The notes under the pieces are model-generated. The model was not told the origin of the DNA. It ran no database searches and was given only the letters and a program-made list of their open reading frames with translations. 64,000 nt of DNA from GCA-003244245 sp050699975 (GTDB taxonomy: Bacteria > Actinomycetota > Actinomycetes > Mycobacteriales > Pseudonocardiaceae), in contig JBOHGH010000003.1 in assembly GCA_050699975.1 (NCBI GenBank), positions 1 to 64,000 of the forward strand, read 5' to 3'. Within the stretch, counting starts at the first letter, position 1; each line of letters opens with the position of its first letter. Below are positions 51,574 to 59,310 of the stretch, piece by piece. A program made the position numbers and the translations under genes.

Positions 51574-51776
51574 GCCGTTTGGCTGGGGGGCCGTTAGCCG
51601 GGGGACCATTGGTCCGATCGGGTGAAATTTAGCGACCTGTTCGCGGGCGGCTAGTTAGACATGTAGGGGCCGCGCTTGTGTCGGAATGAGCGTTCCCCGC
51701 ACGGACGGAGGCGGGCCACTGCGTCCTCGGTTTCGGCCGTCCATATGGTCCCGGCGGCTGGAGCGGAGGTATCGCG

Positions 51777-52358
51777 ATGTCCCCCTCGTCGGGAAGCAAC
51801 GACACCGGGGTTCCCGCCGATGAGCATGGTATGACGCTCATCGACGACAGGCCCGACGCCATCGCAGCGCCTCGGGATCGGGATGGTTATCGGGCCCGGC
51901 ACGCGCAACCAGATGATGACGATGACGTCGAACCCGCCGAGGTCGCTGGCGGCCTGGCCGAACCTCCCGCGGGTACGGCGGTCGCCGAGGTGGCCGACGA
52001 ATGGGATGACGCGGAGGACTTCCGGCTCATCGTCCGTCCTTACACCTGGACCCAGGGCCGGACCCGGCCGGTGCAGGATCTCGCCGTCGAGACGTTGGTG
52101 TCCACCAGCGACATAGGTCGAGACGTCATCACGACCCACTCCGCGGAACACTCCGCCATCGCTGGACTGTGTGCAGATGTCCGCTCGGTCGCCGAGGTCG
52201 CGGCCCTGCTCGCGCTGCCACTGGGAGTGGCCCGGGTGCTGCTCGCCGACATGATCGACACCGGCTTGGTGCACGTGCACCGCAACCCGGCGGAATCCGG
52301 GAGTTCGCCGGGTCTGTCGGTGATGGAGCGGGTGCTGTCCGGGCTGCACGAGCTATAA
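51777..52358 (+). CDS. DUF742 domain-containing protein
   Basis: 193 aa. The first 80 residues are acidic and disordered. Residues about 82-190 are a DUF742 winged-helix-like domain (FRLIVRPYTWTQGRTRPVQDLAVETLVSTSD, HSAIAGLCADVRSVAEVAALLALPLGVARVLLADM, and the terminal VMERVLSGLHEL). DUF742 is the third component of actinobacterial conservons (histidine kinase, roadblock, DUF742, GTPase). None of the partners is next to it, so it is an orphan here. The RBS is GCGGAGG. Confidence 0.85.
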   Translation: MSPSSGSNDTGVPADEHGMTLIDDRPDAIAAPRDRDGYRARHAQPDDDDDVEPAEVAGGLAEPPAGTAVAEVADEWDDAEDFRLIVRPYTWTQGRTRPVQDLAVETLVSTSDIGRDVITTHSAEHSAIAGLCADVRSVAEVAALLALPLGVARVLLADMIDTGLVHVHRNPAESGSSPGLSVMERVLSGLHEL

Positions 52359-52372
52359 CGCCTATCACGCGA

Positions 52373-52903
52373 TCAGCGCGAGATGTTCACGTCGTGCTGC
52401 GCCAAGGTGTTCGCGATCACGGTGGCGACCTGCTGCAGCGCCCCGCTGCCGGTGACCGGGGACAGGTCGACCACGACGTAGACAGACCGGTCCACCGCGA
52501 CCCAGGTGCTCGTGCCAGGGTGGGGAAGTTCGAAGAACTGCACTCCGGAGATCGCCAGCAGCCGCGAGGTCGCGGTGAGGTCCCTAGGCCGGTCGAGCCC
52601 ACAGCGCAGCACCACCGGCGGCTCACCCCATGCGGCCGCACCCGCCGGAGCCGGGATGGCCAGCTGCCGCCGTTGCAGGGTGCCTTGCTCGCCCCCGTCC
52701 AACTCCTCGGGCAGGGCGGCCAGCAGCCGCATGCAATCCGCCGAGTCGGCCGCGGGGGCCGGGACCCCGGCTAACTCCAGCGGAATCTGAGGCCGGCCCC
52801 GTACCTGCGCAGCGACGATGAGCACCCCGACCACGAGTGCGACCGGCAGGGCCAGCGCAATCCCGAGCAGCCAGCGCGGGGTGCCTGCCGGGTACGCCAC
52901 CAC
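52373..52903 (-). CDS. DUF3515 domain-containing membrane-anchored protein
   Basis: 176 aa, with one N-terminal transmembrane helix (LLGIALALPVALVVGVLIVA) and an extracytoplasmic domain containing a Cys pair (DSADCMRLLAALPEEL, VVLRCGLDRP) and VQFFELPHPGTSTWVAVDR. This matches DUF3515, a conserved actinobacterial family near ddl and thiL. The function is unknown. It starts 8 bases after the Lrp-type gene and is probably co-transcribed with it. Confidence 0.85.
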   Translation of the reverse strand: MVAYPAGTPRWLLGIALALPVALVVGVLIVAAQVRGRPQIPLELAGVPAPAADSADCMRLLAALPEELDGGEQGTLQRRQLAIPAPAGAAAWGEPPVVLRCGLDRPRDLTATSRLLAISGVQFFELPHPGTSTWVAVDRSVYVVVDLSPVTGSGALQQVATVIANTLAQHDVNISR

Positions 52904-52911
52904 GACCGCCG

Positions 52912-53148
52912 TCAGGACAAATGCACGACGGGACAGGTCAGCGTGCGGGTGATGCCGGCCACGTTCTGCACCCTGGCCACCACGAGCTGGCCCAGCTGGT
53001 CCACATCGGCGGCCTCGGCCCGCACGATCACGTCGTAGGGGCCGGTGACGTCCTCCGCACTCGCGACACCGGGCAGGCTCGATACCGCCGCCGCCACGGC
53101 GGCCGCCTTGCCGACTTCGGTCTGGATAAGGATGTATGCCTGAACCAC
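52912..53148 (-). CDS. Stand-alone Lrp/AsnC ligand-binding (RAM) domain protein
   Basis: 78 aa covering only the RAM effector domain (VQAYILIQTEVGKAAAVAAAVSSLPGVASAEDVTGPYDVIVRAEAADVDQLGQLVV). There is no DNA-binding HTH. Such SraA-like proteins bind amino acids or partner regulators. The start is GTG 53148 with AAGGG 7 bases upstream. It lies between DUF3515 and the divergent thiL, an arrangement conserved in actinobacteria. Confidence 0.85.
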   Translation of the reverse strand: MVQAYILIQTEVGKAAAVAAAVSSLPGVASAEDVTGPYDVIVRAEAADVDQLGQLVVARVQNVAGITRTLTCPVVHLS

Positions 53149-53212
53149 GGCGTGGCCCTTCGTGTCGGCGACTCGATCGGGGTAGGAACGAAACCTACCG
53201 TGGATCGGGGGT

Positions 53213-54208
53213 GTGACCGTGTGTCCTGCCGGTGGTACCACACCGGACTCGTCGCCGGCCGAAGTCGGCTCGGTAGCCGATCTGGGCGAGTTCGGACTGA
53301 TCGCCCGGATCACCGCCGGGCGGGGGCCGGCGCCGGCCACGCTGCTCGGTCCAGGGGATGACGCCGCGGTGCTGGTCGCCGCGGATGGTCGGGTGGTGGT
53401 GTGCACCGACGTGCTCGTCGAGGGGGTGCACTTCCGGCTGGACTGGTCCACGCCGCACCAGGTCGGGCGCAAGTCGGTGGCAGCCAACCTGGCAGACGTG
53501 GCGGCGATGGGTGCGGTGCCCACCGGGCTGGTCGTCGGCCTGGCCGTGCCCGGGCGCACCTCGGTGTCTACTGTGGATGATCTTGCTGGCGGGATGTGGG
53601 AGGAGGCCGAACGAGCTGGAGTGGGCGTCGTCGGTGGTGATGTGGTCAGCTCGGCTGAGCTGGTCGTGTCGGTGACCGCGCTCGGTGATCTGCAGGGCCG
53701 GGCGCCGGTCACCAGGGCCGGTGCTCGGATAGGGGACGTGCTCGGGCTGTGTGGGAAGTTGGGCTGGTCGGCTGCGGGCCTGGCCGTGCTACGCCGGGGG
53801 TTCCGGTCTCCGCTGGCGGTGGTGGGTGCACATCGCGTGCCGGAGCCTCCCTACGAGGCCGGCCCACAGGCCGCTGCGGTGGGGGCCACCGCGATGATCG
53901 ACATCTCGGATGGCTTGCTCGCCGACGCGGGGCACATCGCCGACGCCTCCCTGGTCAGCATCGACATCGACTCGGCGGCGCTGCCGGTGCCCAGCAGGCT
54001 GGTCGAAGTAGCCTCGGCGCTAGGCGTCGACGCGCGGCACTGGGTGCTCACCGGGGGAGAGGATCACGCGCTGCTGGCGAGTTTCCCCGCCGGGGCCGTG
54101 CTGCCCGCTGGCTGGACCGCGCTCGGCGCGGTCCGGGAAGGCCGCGGGGTGACCGTCGACGGCCGGCCCTACGAAGTGCCCTCAGCGGGCTGGGAGCACT
54201 TCTCGTGA
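53213..54208 (+). CDS. thiL: Thiamine-monophosphate kinase
   Basis: A 331-aa ATP-dependent kinase making thiamine diphosphate from thiamine monophosphate. Motifs are GPGDDAAVL, VVCTDVLVEGVHFRLDWSTP, GRKSVAANLADVAAMGAVP, MIDISDGLLADAGHIA and LTGGEDHALLASF. Start GTG 53213. It supplies the cofactor used by IlvB. Confidence 0.96.
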   Translation: MTVCPAGGTTPDSSPAEVGSVADLGEFGLIARITAGRGPAPATLLGPGDDAAVLVAADGRVVVCTDVLVEGVHFRLDWSTPHQVGRKSVAANLADVAAMGAVPTGLVVGLAVPGRTSVSTVDDLAGGMWEEAERAGVGVVGGDVVSSAELVVSVTALGDLQGRAPVTRAGARIGDVLGLCGKLGWSAAGLAVLRRGFRSPLAVVGAHRVPEPPYEAGPQAAAVGATAMIDISDGLLADAGHIADASLVSIDIDSAALPVPSRLVEVASALGVDARHWVLTGGEDHALLASFPAGAVLPAGWTALGAVREGRGVTVDGRPYEVPSAGWEHFS

Positions 54209-54298
54209 GCGGGTGAACAGTAGTTGTGCCGGCTACTCGGCAACCGGCAGAGCCACTCACGGGCAGCCGTAGGCTGCCGCCCGATAGGGTCGCCGACC

Positions 54299-54976
54299 AT
54301 GCCCGCAGCTGTGAACGAGATCGTGGAGGCCGGCTGGGCCGGCGCGCTGGCCCCGGTGGCTCGGCAGGTCGCCGCTGCCGGGGAGTTCCTCCGGGGCGAG
54401 ATCGCCGCGGGGCGGCGCTACCTGCCGTCTGGGGCGAACATCTTGCGGGCCTTCACCCAGCCTTTCGACCAGGTGCGGGTGCTCATCGTCGGCCAAGACC
54501 CTTACCCGACCCCAGGCCACGCGGTGGGGTTGTCGTTTTCGGTCGAGCCGGATGTCCGGCCGTTGCCGCGCAGCCTGGCCAACATCTTCCGGGAGTACAG
54601 CGACGACCTCGGCCTGCCCGCCCCGTCCAACGGGGATCTCAGCCCCTGGGCCGAGCGTGGTGTGCTGCTGCTCAACAGGGTGCTCACGGTCGAACCCGGA
54701 CGGCCGGGGTCGCACCGTGGCAAGGGCTGGGAGCAGGTCACCGAGCAGGCCATCCGCGCGCTGGTGGCGCGTCCGGCGCAGCCGCTGGTGGCGATCCTGT
54801 GGGGCCGGGACGCGGGCACCCTGCGTCCGATGCTCTCCGACGTGCCGTGCATCGAGTCCGCACATCCGTCGCCGATGTCAGCCGACCGCGGGTTCTTCGG
54901 CTCCCGCCCCTTCAGCCGCGCCAACGCCCTGCTCGAAGACCTAGGATCCGACCCAGTCGACTGGACGCTGCCCTAG
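54299..54976 (+). CDS. ung: Uracil-DNA glycosylase
   Basis: A 225-aa family 1 UDG. The catalytic water-activating motif GQDPYPTPGHAVGLSFSV, the LLLNRVLTVEPGRPGSHRGKGWE loop and the DNA-intercalation motif HPSPMSADRGFFGSRPF are all present. ATG 54299 lies 8 bases after TAGGGT (leaderless pattern). Confidence 0.97.
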   Translation: MPAAVNEIVEAGWAGALAPVARQVAAAGEFLRGEIAAGRRYLPSGANILRAFTQPFDQVRVLIVGQDPYPTPGHAVGLSFSVEPDVRPLPRSLANIFREYSDDLGLPAPSNGDLSPWAERGVLLLNRVLTVEPGRPGSHRGKGWEQVTEQAIRALVARPAQPLVAILWGRDAGTLRPMLSDVPCIESAHPSPMSADRGFFGSRPFSRANALLEDLGSDPVDWTLP

Positions 54977-55009
54977 GGATCAGATCCGCCATCCGGAGCC
55001 GAATGGCGG

Positions 55010-55201
55010 TCAGGCGCGGGCGACCTTGCCTGCCTTCAGGCAGGAGGTGCAGACGTTCAGGCGGCGGCGCGCGCTGGCACCGATCTTCGCCCGGACGGTC
55101 TGGATGTTCGGGTTCCACCGGCGGTGGGTCCGCCGGTGCGAGTGCGAGACCGACATGCCGAAGCCCGGTCCCTTGCCGCAGACATCGCACACGGCAGCCA
55201 C
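55010..55201 (-). CDS. rpmB: 50S ribosomal protein L28
   Basis: 63 aa (AAVCDVCGKGPGFGMSVSHS at the N-terminus, RRLNVCTSCLKAGKV at the C-terminus). Two CxxC pairs (CDVC and CTSC) can bind zinc, so this is the zinc-containing form. GTG 55201 is preferred, 8 bases after AGGGAG and giving the normal family length. It is divergent from the DAK2 gene. Confidence 0.95.
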   Translation of the reverse strand: MAAVCDVCGKGPGFGMSVSHSHRRTHRRWNPNIQTVRAKIGASARRRLNVCTSCLKAGKVARA

Positions 55202-55339
55202 GTCAGACACTCCCTGGGTTCGTCGTCCGGTTGCTGGACAAGGTTAACCGGGCGGTGCGCAGCGCTGCACACTGGGGACGTCGCAGGAGATGGGTAACCT
55301 ACAACGCAGCCCGCACGAAGGCGGTGAGGAGGAGCCGCG

Positions 55340-57013
55340 GTGCTGCAGTCGCTGGACGGGGCGGCGGTCCGTCACTGGGCCGTCACCTGCTGCGATGCGC
55401 TTACGACGCATCGTGACGAGATCAACGCGCTCAATGTGTTCCCGGTCGCGGATCAGGACACCGGCTCCAACCTGCTGGCCACCATGCGGGCCGGGTTGGA
55501 CGCAGTGCTCCGGGATCACGCTGACGGCCGGGATGCACCGCCGGGTAGCACGGCCGCGGTGCTGGCTCGCGGCGCGCTGATGGGGGCGCGGGGCAACTCC
55601 GGGGTGATCCTGTCCCAAGTCCTGCGTGGGCTGGCGGAGGCCCTGGTCGGCGCTGCCTTGGATGGCGCAGCGCTGCGGGAAGGGCTCCGTCGGGCTGATG
55701 AGCTGGCCATGGTCGCGGTGGCTGAGCCAGTGTCCGGGACCGTGCTGACCGTGCTCCACGCTGCGGCGCAGGCAGCTGCGGATGTGCCGTCCGACGACCT
55801 CGGCGACGTGGCATCGGCGGCCACCCTCGCCGCGGCCGGCGCACTGGCCGAAACCCCTCGTCAGCTTGACGTGCTGGCCGCGGCTGGGGTGGTGGACGCG
55901 GGTGGCCAGGGCTTGGTCGTGCTGCTGGAGGCACTGCTGACAGTGGTCACCGAGCGTCCCGACGCGGGGCCGGGGATCGCCGCCGAAGCCTCCTCGCGCC
56001 CGGCGCAGGCACTGCACGCGAACCGGGAGGGTGGTTCCACGCAATACGAGTACGAGGTGATGTACCTGCTCGACGGTACCGATGAGGCCAGCGTGGGCGT
56101 GTTGCGCGCCGAGCTTGCCGCGCTAGGCGATTGTGTGGCGGTCGTGAGCTCGGGCGGGGGGGCTGCTGCCGCGCTGTGGAACGTGCACGTGCACTGCTGC
56201 GATGTCGGTGCCGCGATCGAGGCGGGGGTGCGGGCAGGGCGGCCGCACCGGATCACCGTGCTGCGCTTTGCTGACCAAACCCGTGCTGACCAAACCCGTG
56301 CTGACCAAACCCGTACCGATCAAGCCCACGCCGACCACGATGGCGAGGCGGGCCGCTTCGTCAGCGAGCACGCGGTGCTCACCATGGTCTCCGGGGCCGG
56401 GGTCGACGAACTCTTCCGCGGTGAGGGCGCACTCACCACCCCTGCCACCAGCAGCGTGAGCGAGTTGCTCGCTGTCCTCGCCGGCACCCGCGCCCGGCAC
56501 GTCACCGTGCTGGCGGGCCCGGGCTCCGCGACCCGGATCGCCGAGACCGCGGCCGGCCACGCCCGGGAGACCGGCCAGGAGGTGGTGGTCGTGCCGATTG
56601 CGTCACCGGTGCAGGTATTGGCGGCGATCGCGGTGCACGATGCCGGCCGGCGAGCGGCAGACGACCAGGTGGCCATGACCGAGGCTGCGGCCGCGACCCG
56701 GCGAGCGGAGCTGACCGTGGCCGGCGCAACCACGCAGACCTCGGTCGGGCGTTGCCAACCGGGCGATGTACTCGGCATGGTCGGCGACGAGGTCGTGCTG
56801 ATCGAGGATGACCCACTAGCTGCGGCCCGTGGGCTGGTGGAGCGGATGCTGTCGGTGGGCGGGGAGCTGGTGACGGTGCTGCTCGGCCAGCACGCCCCCG
56901 TCGGTGTCGGGGACATGCTGATCAAGCATCTGCACGCCGTCCACCCGGAGGTCGAGGTGGTCGTCTACGCCGGTGGCGTGCCGGACAGCGTGTTGCTGGT
57001 CGGGGTTGAATGA
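55340..57013 (+). CDS. DAK2 domain-containing (FakA/YloV-like) protein
   Basis: 557 aa. The N-terminal DAK2 domain (residues about 1-200, HRDEINALNVFPVADQDTGSNLLATM and GARGNSGVILSQVLRGLA) binds Mg-ATP. The C-terminal part (about 225-557) is the DegV-like/FakA C-domain (EVMYLLDG; VVPIASPVQVLAAIAVHDAG). Family members phosphorylate fatty acids with a FakB partner in Firmicutes; the role in actinobacteria is unclear. GAGGAGGAG precedes GTG 55340. An ADQTR repeat (56270-56314) forms a linker. recG follows. Confidence 0.9.
   Translation: MLQSLDGAAVRHWAVTCCDALTTHRDEINALNVFPVADQDTGSNLLATMRAGLDAVLRDHADGRDAPPGSTAAVLARGALMGARGNSGVILSQVLRGLAEALVGAALDGAALREGLRRADELAMVAVAEPVSGTVLTVLHAAAQAAADVPSDDLGDVASAATLAAAGALAETPRQLDVLAAAGVVDAGGQGLVVLLEALLTVVTERPDAGPGIAAEASSRPAQALHANREGGSTQYEYEVMYLLDGTDEASVGVLRAELAALGDCVAVVSSGGGAAAALWNVHVHCCDVGAAIEAGVRAGRPHRITVLRFADQTRADQTRADQTRTDQAHADHDGEAGRFVSEHAVLTMVSGAGVDELFRGEGALTTPATSSVSELLAVLAGTRARHVTVLAGPGSATRIAETAAGHARETGQEVVVVPIASPVQVLAAIAVHDAGRRAADDQVAMTEAAAATRRAELTVAGATTQTSVGRCQPGDVLGMVGDEVVLIEDDPLAAARGLVERMLSVGGELVTVLLGQHAPVGVGDMLIKHLHAVHPEVEVVVYAGGVPDSVLLVGVE
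56270..56314 (+). repeat. Three perfect 15-bp tandem repeats in the DAK2 gene
   Basis: GCTGACCAAACCCGT occurs three times head to tail (56270-56284, 56285-56299, 56300-56314), encoding ADQTR. A degenerate fourth copy encoding TDQAH follows. All units are in frame in a charged linker, so copy number can change without breaking the gene. Confidence 0.9.
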
Positions 57014-57062
57014 GCAGGTTTGAACGAGCGTCGGGTGCCAACAAGTGGGCTGGGAGTGAGCC

Positions 57063-59234
57063 GTGGCGGGGATGGACGATGCGCTGGACCGGGTGATCGG
57101 CGCGAAATCGGCGACTCTGCTGGCCGAGCAGTTGGACGTGCACACCGTCGGTGACCTGCTGCGGCACTACCCGCGCCGGTACGCCGACCAGGGCCAGCTC
57201 ACCCCGATCGCGGGTCTGACACCGGGCGAGGACGTCACGGTGGTGGCCGAGGTCCGCAGCTGCAGCTCGCGGCGGATGCAGACCAAGAAGGGGACCATCC
57301 AGAGCGCGGTGATCTGGGACGGCAGCCGCACCCTGAACCTCACCTTCTTCAACCAGTGGCGCCTGGCTGACACGCTTACCCCCGGCCGGAAGGCCTTGTT
57401 CGCCGGCCGAGTGACGACGTACGGGAAAAAACGCACCCCGCAGCTCACCCACCCGAGATTCCAGCTGCTCGACGGTGACGCCGACGAGCTCGCGGAGTTC
57501 TCCCGGCCACTGATCCCGGTCTATCCCGCCACCAAGGACCTGCCGTCCTGGACGATCCAGCTCTGCGCGCGGCAGGTCTTCGACGTCTTAGATGACCCAG
57601 CCGATCCGCTTCCGCCGGTGCTGCGCGCGCAGCACCGGTTGTTGGGGCTGGGCGCTGCGTTGCGGGCCGTGCATCGTTCTGATGACCGGGCCCAGATTGC
57701 CGCCGCCCACCGCCGGCTGAAGTGGGACGAGGCGATGGCGGTGCAGCTCACCCTCGCGCGGCGCCGCCGGCAAGCGACGCTGCGGCCCGCGCCGGCCTGC
57801 CCGCGCCGGGATGGTGGTCTGGTCGCCGCGTTCGACGCCGCACTGCCCTTCACCTTGACCGCGGGGCAACGGCAGGTGGGCGAGCTGCTGGCCGTCGAGC
57901 TCGCTGGCGAGCACCCGATGAACCGGCTGCTGCAGGGTGAGGTCGGGTCCGGTAAGACCGTGGTGGCCCTGCGCGCGATGCTGCAGGTCGTCGACGCCGG
58001 GCGGCAGGCGGTGCTGCTGGCGCCTACCGAAGTGCTCGCGGGGCAGCACGCCCGGTCCCTGCGGGACATGCTCGGCGACCTCGGAAGAGCCGGCGAGCTG
58101 GGGTCGGCCGACGCGGCCACCCGGATCGCCCTGCTGACCGGGTCGCTGCCGGCGCGGGCCCGCAAGCAGGCCTTGCTGGACGCGGCCTGCGGTGCGGCCG
58201 GGATCGTGGTCGGCACGCATGCCTTGATCCAGGACCAGGTTTCCTTCGCCGACCTGGGCATGGTGGTGGTCGACGAGCAGCATCGCTTCGGTGTTGAGCA
58301 GCGCGACGCGCTGCGGGGCAGGGTGGCCGAGGGCACCAGCCCGCACGTGCTGGTGATGACCGCGACACCGATCCCCCGCACTGTCGCGATGACCGTCTAC
58401 GGCGACCTGGAGATCTCCGCGCTGCGGGAGCTGCCGGGTGGACGGCTACCGATCTCCACCACGGTGGTGCCGGTTGGTGAGAAGCCCGGCTGGCTGGACC
58501 GGGTCTGGCAGCGGATCACCGAGGAGGTCGCCGGCGGCCGGCAGGCCTACGTAGTCTGCCCGCGGATCGGCGGCGACGACGCTGCTGGCGAGGACGCTCG
58601 CGGAGGAGAGGATGGCGGACGCCCACCGCTCGCGGTGCTCGATCTGGAGCCGCAACTCACGGAGGGCCCGCTAGCGGCGCTGCGGCTGGGGGTATTGCAC
58701 GGCCGGCTCCCGGGGGAGGAGAAGGACGCCGTGATGCGCTCCTTCACCGCCGGTGAGATCGACGCGCTGGTGGCCACCACCGTCGTCGAGGTCGGGGTGG
58801 ATGTGCCCAACGCCACCGTTATGGTGATCATGGATGCGCAGCGGTTCGGGGTCAGCCAACTGCACCAGCTGCGCGGCCGGGTGGGCCGGGGGTCACATCC
58901 CGGGCTGTGCCTGCTGGTGACCGACTCCCCGGAGGGCACCGCCGCCCGGGAGCGGATGGACGCCGTGGCTGCGACCACCGACGGGTTTGAGCTGGCTCGG
59001 CTGGATCTGGAGCTGCGCCGGGAGGGCGATGTGCTCGGTGCGGTGCAGTCCGGCCGGCGTTCCGGGCTCAAGCTGCTGTCGCTGCTGCGCGACGAGGACC
59101 TGATCGGGCAGGCCCGAGAGGCCGCCCAGGAACTGGTCGAGGCCGACCCCGAACTCACTGAGCACCCAAACCTGGCCCGTCTAGCGGCTGACCTGCTCGA
59201 TGAGGAGCGCGCACAGTTCCTGCAGAAGGTGTAA
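57063..59234 (+). CDS. recG: ATP-dependent DNA helicase RecG
   Basis: A 723-aa branch-migration helicase. An N-terminal wedge/OB domain (residues about 50-150) precedes the motor. Motif I is QGEVGSGKTVVALRAML, motif II VVDEQHRFGVEQR (DEQH variant), motif III MTATPIPRTVAMTVYGDLE, and motif VI QLHQLRGRVGRG. The start is GTG 57063. The C-terminus ends 4 bases before a short tandem repeat and converges with ggt. Confidence 0.97.
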   Translation: MAGMDDALDRVIGAKSATLLAEQLDVHTVGDLLRHYPRRYADQGQLTPIAGLTPGEDVTVVAEVRSCSSRRMQTKKGTIQSAVIWDGSRTLNLTFFNQWRLADTLTPGRKALFAGRVTTYGKKRTPQLTHPRFQLLDGDADELAEFSRPLIPVYPATKDLPSWTIQLCARQVFDVLDDPADPLPPVLRAQHRLLGLGAALRAVHRSDDRAQIAAAHRRLKWDEAMAVQLTLARRRRQATLRPAPACPRRDGGLVAAFDAALPFTLTAGQRQVGELLAVELAGEHPMNRLLQGEVGSGKTVVALRAMLQVVDAGRQAVLLAPTEVLAGQHARSLRDMLGDLGRAGELGSADAATRIALLTGSLPARARKQALLDAACGAAGIVVGTHALIQDQVSFADLGMVVVDEQHRFGVEQRDALRGRVAEGTSPHVLVMTATPIPRTVAMTVYGDLEISALRELPGGRLPISTTVVPVGEKPGWLDRVWQRITEEVAGGRQAYVVCPRIGGDDAAGEDARGGEDGGRPPLAVLDLEPQLTEGPLAALRLGVLHGRLPGEEKDAVMRSFTAGEIDALVATTVVEVGVDVPNATVMVIMDAQRFGVSQLHQLRGRVGRGSHPGLCLLVTDSPEGTAARERMDAVAATTDGFELARLDLELRREGDVLGAVQSGRRSGLKLLSLLRDEDLIGQAREAAQELVEADPELTEHPNLARLAADLLDEERAQFLQKV

Positions 59235-59238
59235 GTAG

Positions 59239-59304
59239 CGTGCACGAGAGCGCGACACACCGTGCATTAACGCGCGACACACCGTGCACGGGAGGCCGAC
59301 ACGC
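59239..59304. repeat. Three 22-bp tandem units between recG and ggt
   Basis: Units 59239-59260, 59261-59282 and 59283-59304 share CGTGCA at the start and CGACAC near the end. Units 1 and 2 share GCGCGACACAC exactly. They fill the gap between two convergent genes. No hairpin with a T-run is seen. It may be an intergenic repeat family. Confidence 0.75.
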
Positions 59305-59310
59305 CGGGAT

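Noticed and set aside
54226..55416. 396-codon plus-strand frame overlapping ung and rpmB
   Set aside because: Out-of-frame shadow with Arg/Pro-rich composition. ung and rpmB are clear in their own frames.
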